From positions 1,832,501 through 1,896,500 of the forward strand of contig NZ_ATTI01000001.1 in assembly GCF_000419605.1 (NCBI RefSeq): a stretch of DNA of 64,000 nt, read 5' to 3'. Position numbers and translations under genes: made by a program. The stretch is from Sphingomonas phyllosphaerae 5.2 (GTDB taxonomy: Bacteria; Pseudomonadota; Alphaproteobacteria; Sphingomonadales; Sphingomonadaceae). Shown in pieces: positions 9,321-17,931 of the stretch; position 1 is the stretch's first letter, and the number at the start of each line of letters is the position of its first letter. The notes below the pieces were generated by a model. That model was not told the DNA's origin. It made no database searches and was given only the letters and a program-made list of their open reading frames with translations.

Positions 9321-11644
9321 CGACCACGCGTCGCGAGGCGATGATGGCGGCGGCGGGCGTCGGGCTGGCGGGCGTCGGGCTGGCCGGCGCCGGGCTGCCG
9401 GGAGCGGCGCACGCGCAGCGGCCGGTCGCGGGGCGGCCCGACCTGTTCGTCGGCACCGGCGGGCACGGCCACACCTTCCCCGGCGCGACGATGCCGTTCG
9501 GCATGGTGCAATTGTCGCCGGATACCGACAACACGCGCTGGGACGCATGCTCGGGCTACCACCGCAGCGACGGCTCGATCATGGGGTTCAGCCACACGCA
9601 TCTGTCGGGCACCGGGATCGGGGACATGCTCGACGTGCTGGTGGTGCCGACGCGCGGGGCGCTGCAGCTGGTGCCCGGACCGCTGTCCGATCCCGACAAG
9701 GGCTATCGTCAGCGCTTCTCCGACGAACAGGCCGAGCCCGGCTATTACCGCGTGCGGCTGGAGTCCGGCGTGCTCGCGGAGCTGACCGCGACCGAGCGGA
9801 CCGGATGGCATCGCTACACATTCCCGAAGGGCGAGGGGCATGTGCTGGTCGATTTCGCGCACATGATCCTGGACGTGTGGGACAAGGGCGTGCTGCTCGA
9901 CGAGGCGTCGCTGCATCTCGACGAGGACGGACTGCTGACCGGCAGCCGGCGTGTGCATCGCTGGGCGAAGGGGCGGCGCATTCACTTCGCGATGCGGCTG
10001 TCGCGCACGCCCGACCGGGTGCAGTTCTTCAGCGACGACCGCCCGGCCACGAACGGCGTCCAGGGCGAGCGGCTGAAGGTGGCCTTCTTCTTCGACGATG
10101 CCGGCGAGGCGCCGCTGCTGATCAAGACCGGCATCTCCGCAGTCGACGTGGCAGGTGCGAAGGCGGCGCTGGCGGCAGAGGCACCCGGCTGGAACTTCGA
10201 CGCGACCGCCACCGCCGCGCGGCGCGTGTGGGCGAAGGAGCTGGACGCGGTGCAGGTGGCGGGCGGCAGCGATGCGCAGCGCACGATCATGGCCAGCGCC
10301 TTCTATCATTGCAGCATGGGGCCGACGTCGTTCACCGACCGCGACGGGCGCTACATCGGCCTCGACCGGCAGGTGCACACGCTGCCCGCGGGCGAGAAGG
10401 CGTTCAGCGCCTATTCGTTGTGGGATACGTATCGCGCGTTCCACCCGCTGATGACGCTGGTCAGGCCCGGTCACGCGGCGCTGCTGACGCGCGACCTCGT
10501 GCGCCAGACCGCGGAGAGCCCCTATGGTCCGCCGTCCTGGCCGTTGCAGGGCGTCGAGACCGGCACGATGATCGGGTGGCACGCCGTCCCGGTACTCGCC
10601 GAGGCGTGCCGCAAGGGGATCAAGGCGGATTACGCTGCGGCGTGGCCGAACATCCGCCGGCGGGCATTCGACCGCGACTTCAAGGACCAGGATAATTCGC
10701 TTGGCCGGGGCTGGTACATGGACCTCGGCTACGTCCCGGCCGACAAGGTATTCGAATCGGTCAGCCGCACGCAGGAATATGCCTATGACGATTGGGCGGC
10801 GGCGGTGATCGCCGAGGCTGCCGGCGCGTCCGCCGACGCCGCGGCATTGCGTGCGCGCTCTCGCAACTGGCGCCACGTCATCGACGCGTCGATCGGTTTC
10901 GCACGGCCGCGCTTCGCCGATCGTACTTGGTGGAAGGATTACGACCCCATCGAGCTGGGCCACATGCCCAAACCGTGGTGGCGCGACTATACCGAGGCGA
11001 ACGGCTGGCAGGCGACGTTCCTGAATCAGCACGACAGCTACGGCCTGATCGCGCATATGGGCGGTGACGCGAAGTTCGTTGCAAAGCTGGATGCGCTGTT
11101 CGCCGCGCCGTCGACGCTGCCGAAGAACGCGCCGCCGGACATCAGCGGGCTGGTCGGCCAATATGCGCACGGGAACGAGCCCGACCAGCACGCCGCCTAT
11201 CTCTACGCCTTCGCCGGCGCGCCGTGGAAGACGCAGGCGATGGTGCGGCGGCTGTGCACCGAGATGTACAAGGACGATCCCGACGGCGTGATCGGCAACG
11301 ACGATTGCGGACAGACGAGCGCGTGGTTCGTGCTGTCGTCGCTGGGCTTCTACCCGGTCGATCCGGTCAGCGCCGTCTATGTGTTCGGATCGCCGCTGTT
11401 CGACGCCGCGAAACTGACGCTGGGCGGCGGGCGACGGCTGCGCGTGCGCGCGATCGGCAATGCGCCGGACCGGCCCTACGTACAGTCGGTGCGCTGGAAC
11501 GGGCGGCCGTGGACGCGCAACTGGATCGCGCACGCCGACCTCGTCCAAGGGGGCGAGCTGGAGTTCACGATGGGCGCGGCACCGTCACGTTTCGGGGTCG
11601 ATCCGCGTGACCGGCCGCCGTCGTTCGGGCGTGCGGCGGCGTAG
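9317..11644 (+). CDS. GH92 family alpha-mannosidase with possible Tat signal
   Basis: Third GH92 mannosidase of the locus, 775 residues from the GTG at 9317, which overlaps the stop of the preceding gene. The N-terminus TTTRREAM followed by a Gly/Ala-rich hydrophobic stretch resembles a twin-arginine signal peptide; an alternative start is ATG at 9341. The mature protein starts with LFVGTGGHGHTFPGATMPFG and GFSHTHLSGTG, as in the partial gene at the left edge. The C-terminal catalytic region reads NDDCGQTSAWFVLSSLGFYP. The ORF is open back to 8900, but that part lies inside the upstream gene and is a shadow. It probably trims mannose residues alongside its neighbours; export route and linkage preference are inferred. 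Confidence 0.92.
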   Translation: MTTTRREAMMAAAGVGLAGVGLAGAGLPGAAHAQRPVAGRPDLFVGTGGHGHTFPGATMPFGMVQLSPDTDNTRWDACSGYHRSDGSIMGFSHTHLSGTGIGDMLDVLVVPTRGALQLVPGPLSDPDKGYRQRFSDEQAEPGYYRVRLESGVLAELTATERTGWHRYTFPKGEGHVLVDFAHMILDVWDKGVLLDEASLHLDEDGLLTGSRRVHRWAKGRRIHFAMRLSRTPDRVQFFSDDRPATNGVQGERLKVAFFFDDAGEAPLLIKTGISAVDVAGAKAALAAEAPGWNFDATATAARRVWAKELDAVQVAGGSDAQRTIMASAFYHCSMGPTSFTDRDGRYIGLDRQVHTLPAGEKAFSAYSLWDTYRAFHPLMTLVRPGHAALLTRDLVRQTAESPYGPPSWPLQGVETGTMIGWHAVPVLAEACRKGIKADYAAAWPNIRRRAFDRDFKDQDNSLGRGWYMDLGYVPADKVFESVSRTQEYAYDDWAAAVIAEAAGASADAAALRARSRNWRHVIDASIGFARPRFADRTWWKDYDPIELGHMPKPWWRDYTEANGWQATFLNQHDSYGLIAHMGGDAKFVAKLDALFAAPSTLPKNAPPDISGLVGQYAHGNEPDQHAAYLYAFAGAPWKTQAMVRRLCTEMYKDDPDGVIGNDDCGQTSAWFVLSSLGFYPVDPVSAVYVFGSPLFDAAKLTLGGGRRLRVRAIGNAPDRPYVQSVRWNGRPWTRNWIAHADLVQGGELEFTMGAAPSRFGVDPRDRPPSFGRAAA

Positions 11645-11775
11645 CGTCGTTCGCTGCCCCGGTCTCCCGACCTGGCGGGTCGTCGGGAATGCGGAGCTGG
11701 TATAAAAAGCGACAACTTTCCGCTGTCCTCCCCGGGCGATCTTTGCCACGACCGGCAGCGTGAGGGAGGCTCTCG

Positions 11776-13983
11776 ATGCACAAGTGGTTTATCGCCGCCG
11801 CGCTGGCGACGACGGGGTTTGCGGCCGTGGGTGAGGCGCAAACGCCGCCGCTGTCGCTGGAGCGGGTGTTCGCCGCGCCCGACCTTGCCGGGCCGCAGCC
11901 GCGCGCGCTGAAGCTGTCGCCGGACGGCGCCCTGCTTACCTTCCTGCGGGCGCGCGCCGACGACAAGGACCGGCTCGACCTGTGGGCCCGCGACACGCGG
12001 ACCGGTGCGGAACGGATGCTGGTCGACAGCCTGAAGATCGGCACCGGCGCCGCGCTGTCGGAGGCGGAGAAGATGCAGCGCGAGCGGGCGCGGATCGGCG
12101 CGCTGAAGGGCATCGTCGCCTATGATTGGGCCGCGGACGGGCGCAGCCTGCTCGTGCCGCTCGACGGCGACCTTTATCTGGCGACGATCGACGGGCAGGC
12201 GCGCCGGATCACCGACGTGCCCGGCGGCGTGCTCAACGCCAATGTCTCCCCGCGCGGCGGCTTCGTCAGCTATGTGCGCGACCAGAACGTCTGGGTGCAG
12301 CCGCTGGCCGGCGGCGCAGCGCGCGCGCTGACCGGCGAGGGGCGCGACACCGTGCACTTCGGCGAGGCGGAATTCGTCGCGCAGGAGGAGATGCACCGCA
12401 CCGACGGTTACTGGTGGAGCCCCGACGATCGCTACCTCGCGGTCGAGCGGTTCGACGAAGCGCCGGTGAAGGTCTTCACCCGCGCCGCGATCGGCGCGAC
12501 GGGCACGAACATCTACGAGCAACGCTATCCCGCGGCCGGCACGCCGAACGTGCTGGTCGACCTGTACGTGATGCGCGCCGACGGATCGGGCAAGGTGAAG
12601 GTGGATCTCGGCGGTGATCCCGACATCTATCTGGCGCGGGTCGACTGGCTGCCCGATGGGTCGGCGTTGCTGGTGCAGCGCGAGAACCGCGCGCAGACAA
12701 AGATCGACGTGCTGCGCGTCGACCCCGCGACCGGCAAGTCGACGATCCTCTTCACCGAGAATGCGCGCGCGAAGAGCTGGATCAACCTTTCCGACAGCTA
12801 TCGCCTGATGGAGGATGGCAGCCTGTTGTGGCGATCGGAGCGCGATGGCTTCGCGCATCTGTGGCGGCTGAAGGACGGGCGCTGGACGCAGCTGACCAAG
12901 GGCGCTTGGGTCGTGACCGGGCTGGTCGCGGTCGACGAGCCGAAGGGGCGCGTCTATTTCCTCGCCAACAAGGACGACGTGCTGGAGCAGCACCTCTACG
13001 CGCTGGACCTGAAACGCGGGGCGATCACGCGCCTGACCGAGCGCGGCTGGTACAACAGCGTCACTGCGGACGGCACGGCGCAGCACTTCCTGGTGACGCG
13101 ATCGAACCCGGCGCAGCCGCCGCAGACCTATCTGGCCGATGCGGACGGCAAGCGCGTGGCGTGGATCAACGAAAATCGCGTCGAGGGGGCACACCCCTAT
13201 GCGCCGTACCTGTCCGCGCACCGGCCGATGCAATACGGCACGATCAAGGCCGCCGACGGCAGCACCGACCTATATTGGCAGATGGTCACGCCGAAGCTGG
13301 AGCCGGGCAAGCGTTATCCGGTGTTCTTCCAGCATTATGGCGGACCGGGATCGCAGGGCGTCGCGCGCAACTGGAAGAACCCGCTGATCCAGCATCTGGT
13401 CGGGAAAGGCTGGATCTATTTCGAGCTCGACAATCGCGGCTCGCCGAACCGCGGCGTCGATTTCGAAAGCGCGATCTGGCACGCGATGGGAACGGTGGAA
13501 GTCGCCGACCAGCGCAAGGGCGCGGACTACCTCAAGACGCTGGCGTTCGTCGATCCGGCGCGCGTCGCGACCTTCGGCTGGTCGTACGGCGGCTACATGT
13601 CGCTCAAGATGATCGAGGCCGACCAGCGCGTCTATGCCGCGGCGGTGTCGGGCGCGCCGGTCAGCGACTGGCACCTGTACGACACGCATTACACCGAGCG
13701 CTACATGGGCGATCCGCGGGTCGACGGTGTCGCCTATGACGCATCGCGCGCGGTGATCGATCCGAAGAAGATCGTCATGCCGCTGCTGCTGATGCACGGC
13801 ATGGCCGACGATAACGTGTTCCTCGACAATTCCACGAAGGTCGCTGCCGAACTGCAGGCCGCGAACATGCCGTTCGACATGATGCTGTATCCCGGCAAGA
13901 CCCATTCGGCGTCGCGCGACATCCACGTGTGGACGACGATCGAGCGCTTCCTGGAACAGCATGTCGGCAGCGGCGCGAAGTAG
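11776..13983 (+). CDS. S9 family peptidase, dipeptidyl peptidase IV-like
   Basis: Secreted or periplasmic serine peptidase (735 residues) that removes X-Pro or X-Ala dipeptides. A signal peptide ends near AVGEAQT. The N-terminal eight-bladed propeller has the double-Glu motif VAQEEMHRTDGYWWSPD, which binds the substrate amino terminus in DPP-IV enzymes. The C-terminal alpha/beta hydrolase carries Ser603 (GWSYGGY), the MADDNV Asp (678 or 679) and His710 (KTHS), the expected triad. A GGGAGG-like site precedes the ATG. It follows the glycosidase cluster after about 130 bases on the same strand, so it might help digest glycopeptides, but that link is only positional. Confidence 0.92.
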   Translation: MHKWFIAAALATTGFAAVGEAQTPPLSLERVFAAPDLAGPQPRALKLSPDGALLTFLRARADDKDRLDLWARDTRTGAERMLVDSLKIGTGAALSEAEKMQRERARIGALKGIVAYDWAADGRSLLVPLDGDLYLATIDGQARRITDVPGGVLNANVSPRGGFVSYVRDQNVWVQPLAGGAARALTGEGRDTVHFGEAEFVAQEEMHRTDGYWWSPDDRYLAVERFDEAPVKVFTRAAIGATGTNIYEQRYPAAGTPNVLVDLYVMRADGSGKVKVDLGGDPDIYLARVDWLPDGSALLVQRENRAQTKIDVLRVDPATGKSTILFTENARAKSWINLSDSYRLMEDGSLLWRSERDGFAHLWRLKDGRWTQLTKGAWVVTGLVAVDEPKGRVYFLANKDDVLEQHLYALDLKRGAITRLTERGWYNSVTADGTAQHFLVTRSNPAQPPQTYLADADGKRVAWINENRVEGAHPYAPYLSAHRPMQYGTIKAADGSTDLYWQMVTPKLEPGKRYPVFFQHYGGPGSQGVARNWKNPLIQHLVGKGWIYFELDNRGSPNRGVDFESAIWHAMGTVEVADQRKGADYLKTLAFVDPARVATFGWSYGGYMSLKMIEADQRVYAAAVSGAPVSDWHLYDTHYTERYMGDPRVDGVAYDASRAVIDPKKIVMPLLLMHGMADDNVFLDNSTKVAAELQAANMPFDMMLYPGKTHSASRDIHVWTTIERFLEQHVGSGAK

Positions 13984-14073
13984 AGCTTGCTGGCTTTTCG
14001 AAAATTGCGGCGCTACGGCGCGGTCGCGACATGAAACGATAGCGCCGCGGTGGCGGCGCGTGGAAGGACGGAT

Positions 14074-15144
14074 ATGGGTTACCGGGTAGTGGTGGCGGGG
14101 GCCACGGGCAACGTCGGACGCGAGATGGTCAACATCCTGGCCGAGCGGCAATTCCCGGCCGACGAGATCGCGGTGCTGGCCTCGTCGCGGTCCGTGGGTG
14201 ACCAGATTGAATATGGCGACACCGGCCGGATGCTCAAGATCCAGAACATCGAGCATTTCGACCCCGCCGGCTGGGACATCGCGCTGTTCGCGATCGGCAG
14301 CGAGGCGACCGCTATCTATGCGCCCAGGTTCGCCGCGGCCGGCTGCACCGTGATCGACAATTCGTCGCTCTACCGCATGGACCCGGATGTGCCGCTGGTC
14401 GTGCCGGAGGTGAATCCGGAGGCGATCGACGGCTATCGGGCCAGGAACATCATCGCCAACCCGAATTGCTCGACGGCGCAGATGGTGGTCGCGCTCAAGC
14501 CGCTGCACGACGCCGCGACGATCAAGCGCGTGGTGGTCGCGACGTACCAGTCGGTGTCGGGCGCTGGCAAGATCGGCATGGACGAACTGTTCGAGCAGAG
14601 CCGCAACATCTTCGTCGGCGATCCGGCCGAACCGAAGAAGTTCACCAAGCAGATCGCGTTCAACGTGATCCCGCATATCGACAGCTTCCTGGACGACGGC
14701 TCGACCAAGGAAGAGTGGAAGATGGTGGTCGAGACCAAGAAGATCCTCGGTACGAAGATCAAGGTGACCGCGACCTGCGTGCGCGTGCCCGTCTTCGTGG
14801 GCCATTCCGAGGCGTTGAACGTCGAGTTCGAGAACGAGATCTCCGCGGAACAGGCGCAGCATATCCTGCGCGAGGCGCCGGGGGTGATGCTGATCGACAA
14901 GCGCGAGGACGGGGGATACATCACCCCGATCGAGAGCGCCGGCGACGACGCCACGTACGTCAGCCGCGTGCGTGAGGATCCCACCGTCGAGAACGGGCTG
15001 GCGCTGTGGTGCGTCAGCGACAACCTTCGCAAGGGCGCGGCGCTGAACGCAGTGCAGATCGCCGAATTGCTCGGGCGGCGACACCTGAAGAAGGCCGACG
15101 ATATCGGCGACGACGACCTGCGCGCGGTGTTGACCGCCGATTGA
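14074..15144 (+). CDS. asd: Aspartate-semialdehyde dehydrogenase
   Basis: Catalyses NADPH-dependent reduction of aspartyl phosphate to aspartate semialdehyde in the pathway to lysine, diaminopimelate, methionine and threonine. It is 356 residues from the ATG at 14074, which has a GGAAGGA site upstream; the ORF extends to 14050 without a better start. The N-terminus has the nucleotide-binding turn VAGATGNVGREM, and Cys132 in NPNCSTAQM is the thioester-forming nucleophile. The cofactor and dimer regions look complete. It ends in a strong hairpin at 15162-15188 shared with the convergent gene. Confidence 0.96.
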   Translation: MGYRVVVAGATGNVGREMVNILAERQFPADEIAVLASSRSVGDQIEYGDTGRMLKIQNIEHFDPAGWDIALFAIGSEATAIYAPRFAAAGCTVIDNSSLYRMDPDVPLVVPEVNPEAIDGYRARNIIANPNCSTAQMVVALKPLHDAATIKRVVVATYQSVSGAGKIGMDELFEQSRNIFVGDPAEPKKFTKQIAFNVIPHIDSFLDDGSTKEEWKMVVETKKILGTKIKVTATCVRVPVFVGHSEALNVEFENEISAEQAQHILREAPGVMLIDKREDGGYITPIESAGDDATYVSRVREDPTVENGLALWCVSDNLRKGAALNAVQIAELLGRRHLKKADDIGDDDLRAVLTAD

Positions 15145-15161
15145 TCGTCGATGCGGGTGTT

Positions 15162-15188
15162 GCGGGGCGATCCACCGGATCGCCCCGC
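15162..15188. terminator. Hairpin between convergent asd and YitT-like gene
   Basis: A perfect 12-pair GC-rich stem (GCGGGGCGATCC with GGATCGCCCCGC) and a 3-base loop lie between two convergent genes. There is no clear T run on either side. Its position suggests a bidirectional transcription barrier. Confidence 0.6.
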
Positions 15189-15210
15189 GACCCCGCGGCG
15201 AGCGTCGCGC

Positions 15211-15819
15211 TCAATAGCCCCGGTAGCGCCCCGGCCTATGCCACGCGATCAGGATGCCGCTGACCGCCGCCGACGACACCGCCGACCAGCCGACCCGCTC
15301 GGGGGGGAGGAACGCGAGCGCGGCCAGCAGGATCAGCGCGTCGATCGCCAGTTGCGTCCGCCCCGCATTCCAGCCGCGCCTTTTCTGCAGCCACAACGTC
15401 ACCACACCGGTCCCGCCGATGCCGGCGTGGTGCCGCGCGAGCGCCAGCGCGCCGAACCCGATCACCGATCCGCCCGCCAGCGCTGCGAACGCGGGATCGA
15501 TATGCGCGATCGTCAGCCCCAGCCGGGTCCACGTACCCAGCCCGGCGACGCCCAGCCCGACGGCGACGGTGCGCAGCGTGAAGCGCCGCCCCATCGCCTT
15601 CCACGCCAGCCACATGAAGGGCAGGTTGATGAGCGTGAAGAGCACGCCGGTCGGTAACGGCACGGCATAGGAGATCAGCAGCGCGATTCCCGCGGTGCCG
15701 CCGGTCACCAGCCCTGCGGCGTGGAGCAGCGCAAGGCCGAGCACGACCAGAATGCAGCCGAGCGTCAGGGCGTACGCATCCTCGACCGCCGAATGCGGGA
15801 TGACTTGATCGTGGTTCAC
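15211..15819 (-). CDS. YitT family membrane protein
   Basis: Predicted inner-membrane protein of about 202 residues related to the YitT/DUF161 group, function unknown. I chose the GTG at 15819 (behind GGGGAG) because everything upstream in frame is Arg-rich and unlike a protein start. About five or six hydrophobic segments are visible, for example LTLGCILVVLGLALLHAAGL, then GVLFTLINLPFMWLAW, and a late one at AIDALILLAALAF. The loop HHAGIGGTGVVTLWLQKRRGW is typical of the group. The protein lacks the C-terminal soluble domain of longer YitT members, so it is a short form. It is convergent with asd. Confidence 0.75.
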   Translation of the reverse strand: MNHDQVIPHSAVEDAYALTLGCILVVLGLALLHAAGLVTGGTAGIALLISYAVPLPTGVLFTLINLPFMWLAWKAMGRRFTLRTVAVGLGVAGLGTWTRLGLTIAHIDPAFAALAGGSVIGFGALALARHHAGIGGTGVVTLWLQKRRGWNAGRTQLAIDALILLAALAFLPPERVGWSAVSSAAVSGILIAWHRPGRYRGY

Positions 15820-15902
15820 GGCCGCTCCCCTATCGACAGGACGATCTTGCTGCAATGCAGCAGCGGTGGACGCCGCTGTGTCTGCACGGTAACCCGGCGC
15901 GC

Positions 15903-16349
15903 ATGGCCCGCATGATGACCGGAGGCTGCCAATGCGGCAGCGTGCGCTACAGCGTCGAGGTCTCCGACGACGACGCGTATCTCTGCCACTGCCGGATGTG
16001 CCAGCGCGCGACCGGCGGCGTCTTCGCCGCGCTGAAGCAGGTGCCGCGCGCCGCAGTGGCGTGGACGACGCGCGAACCCGACCGCCGCGCATCGTCGGAG
16101 ATCGCGGTGCGCGGCTTCTGCGCCGTGTGCGGTACGCCGCTTACCTACGAAGGGCACGGCTCCGACCAGCTCGACCTGACGGTCGGCAGTTTCGACGACG
16201 CCGGTCGCCTGCGCCCGGTCGGACATTTCGGCGTCGAGAGCCGGCACGAGGGCTGGCGCGACACGCGCGACCTGCCGGACAAGCGCACCGACGAACTCCC
16301 CAATATCGTCAGCAAATGGATAAACCTGCGTGGCAAGCTCCCCGACTGA
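15903..16349 (+). CDS. GFA family protein (glutathione-dependent formaldehyde-activating enzyme-like)
   Basis: Small zinc-binding protein of the GFA (Mss4-like) fold, about 148 residues. The zinc-ligand cysteines are visible in GGCQCGSVRYS, LCHCRMCQ and FCAVCGTPL. Members bind glutathione adducts or have no known reaction; the name does not prove formaldehyde activity. The ATG at 15903 is preferred, with in-frame alternatives at 15912 and 15915. The last 20 bases overlap the start of the following hydrolase gene, so the two are probably co-translated. Confidence 0.85.
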   Translation: MARMMTGGCQCGSVRYSVEVSDDDAYLCHCRMCQRATGGVFAALKQVPRAAVAWTTREPDRRASSEIAVRGFCAVCGTPLTYEGHGSDQLDLTVGSFDDAGRLRPVGHFGVESRHEGWRDTRDLPDKRTDELPNIVSKWINLRGKLPD

Positions 16350-17091
16350 AACGCGCTTTTTCGACAGCTTCGATGGCCAGCGGATCGCGTGGCGCGAGCT
16401 GGGCGAAGGGCGGCCGGTGGTGCTGATCCACGGCTTCTTCTCCAATGCGCAGACCAACTGGATCAAATACGGCCATGCCGCCGCGATCGCCGCGGCCGGC
16501 TTCCGCGTCATCATGCCAGACCTGCGCGCGCACGGCGAAAGTGCGCGGCCGCATGACGCCGCCGCCTATCCGCCCGACGCGCTCGCCCGTGACGGGCACG
16601 CACTGGTCGCGCACCTGGGGCTTACGGACTATGATCTTGGCGGCTACTCGCTGGGTGCGCGCACCACGGTGCGGATGCTGGCGACCGGCGCGGCGCCGCG
16701 GCGCGTGGTAATCGCGGGCATGGGGCTGGACGGGATCACGCGCGTCGATCGCCGCGCCGGGCATTTTCGCAACATCCTGACCAATCTAGGCCGGCACGAG
16801 CGCGGGAGCCCGGAATGGATGGCAGAGGCGTTCCTGAAGACCACTGGCGGTGATCCGGTCGCACTGCTGGGAATCATCGACACGTTCGTGGGCACGCCCG
16901 GGGCGGTGCTCGATACGATCGTGCAGCCGGTATTGGTGGCGAGTGGCAAGGACGACGACGACAACGGCTCGGCACCGGCGCTGGCCGATGCTTTGCCGCA
17001 GGCGCGCTACGTCGAGGTGCCCGGCAACCACATGAGCGCCGTGACGAAGCCGGAGCTCGGCCACGCGATTGCGGGGTTCCTCGCGGGATAA
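16330..17091 (+). CDS. Alpha/beta fold hydrolase
   Basis: Cytoplasmic alpha/beta hydrolase of 253 residues, substrate unknown. The oxyanion-hole segment VVLIHGFFSNAQTNW is followed by the nucleophile elbow GYSLGAR (Ser) and a late PGNHMS (His). An acidic stretch GKDDDDN supplies the likely third triad residue. The start is GTG at 16330, inside the end of the GFA gene. No signal peptide is seen. Esterase, lactonase or haloalkane dehalogenase-like chemistry are all possible; the sequence does not decide. Confidence 0.82.
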   Translation: MASSPTETRFFDSFDGQRIAWRELGEGRPVVLIHGFFSNAQTNWIKYGHAAAIAAAGFRVIMPDLRAHGESARPHDAAAYPPDALARDGHALVAHLGLTDYDLGGYSLGARTTVRMLATGAAPRRVVIAGMGLDGITRVDRRAGHFRNILTNLGRHERGSPEWMAEAFLKTTGGDPVALLGIIDTFVGTPGAVLDTIVQPVLVASGKDDDDNGSAPALADALPQARYVEVPGNHMSAVTKPELGHAIAGFLAG

Positions 17092-17252
17092 GCGGCCCGG
17101 CGAGTGGAGAAGGAAGTGACGGGTGGGACCAGGTGACAATGCCTGACCCCAAATCGTTGCCGGCTAGTCGCGCACGGACCGGCGTTCGCTCGTCGTGCCC
17201 GGCGTAATCCGGGACGCCGCCACAGGTCGGATAACGTGAGGTCGGACGAGGT

Positions 17253-17320
17253 GACCGGCATTTCGAGCAAGGCGAAGCAATCCGGGGCGTCCTGATCCGG
17301 CTCTGGATTGTTTCGCCACG
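17253..17320. repeat. Degenerate REP-like inverted repeat (copy 1)
   Basis: The left arm ATTTCGAGCAAGGCGAAGCA and following ATCCGG face the right arm CTCTGGATTGTTTCGCC. The centre GGCGTCCTGATCCGG matches the centre of the cleaner copy at 49138-49212. Several arm mismatches show decay. It lies in the 298-base gap 17092-17389, where no gene is visible. Confidence 0.7.
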
Positions 17321-17389
17321 CTCATATCGATGGCCTGGGTCGGACCCGTGTCACCCGACCCACGCATGTCACCCGCGATTCCGAAGCGA

Positions 17390-17866
17390 TCACGCCTTGT
17401 CGGGGATCGTGTTCTCGTCGGCGATGCCTGCCTCGAACGACTTGGACGAATCCTTGCCGTCGGGCTGGTGCGCCCTGGCGTCCTTGGGAGCGGGCAGGCG
17501 CGGCGACTTCGGGGTCGAGCTGCGCAACGTCAGCAGTGCCGCAGTCGCCGCCGCTCCAATCGCTGCGACGCCGCCCGCGATTGCCGCCGCGCCCCACTTG
17601 CCACCGACCTTATCGATCGCCGTATCGCCACGCGAGGCCGGCTTGCGGGTAGCAGGCGTGCGCGATTTCGCTGGCGTGGACCGCGTGCGCTTCGCCGCCG
17701 GCTTCTTGGCCGGCGCCGCGCTGGGCTCCGCCGCCTTGGTCGCCTTCGTCTTGATCGCGCGCGGGGTTGCGGCCTTCGGAGCGGCGGCCTTGCGCGGCGC
17801 GCGGCGGCGCGGCGTGGCGGGCTTGGACGCTGCGGGCGTGGGCGTTTCGCTGGAATCGTCGGCCAT
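17390..17866 (-). CDS. Small basic-tailed membrane protein, H1-like N-terminus
   Basis: Hypothetical protein of 158 residues from the ATG at 17866, which has a GGGAG site. Residues about 10-85 are rich in Ala, Lys, Arg and Pro (PRRRAPRKAAAPKA, KPAAKRTRSTPAKS), like the tail of histone H1-type DNA-binding proteins. A single hydrophobic segment follows (WGAAAIAGGVAAIGAAATAALLTL). A short acidic/polar C-terminus ends in PDKA. It could tether DNA or polyanions to the membrane, but that is inference from composition. It is 65 bases downstream of amn on the same strand and may be co-transcribed. Confidence 0.7.
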   Translation of the reverse strand: MADDSSETPTPAASKPATPRRRAPRKAAAPKAATPRAIKTKATKAAEPSAAPAKKPAAKRTRSTPAKSRTPATRKPASRGDTAIDKVGGKWGAAAIAGGVAAIGAAATAALLTLRSSTPKSPRLPAPKDARAHQPDGKDSSKSFEAGIADENTIPDKA

Positions 17867-17931
17867 GATCTGCTCCCGTATCGATGATTTCGGAAGCGCA
17901 ACGCACGGACGGCGTGGTGTTTCCAAATCGG

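Noticed and set aside
17092..17252. Small gene in the gap after the alpha/beta hydrolase
   Set aside because: Short ORFs here have neither a ribosome site nor a plausible composition.
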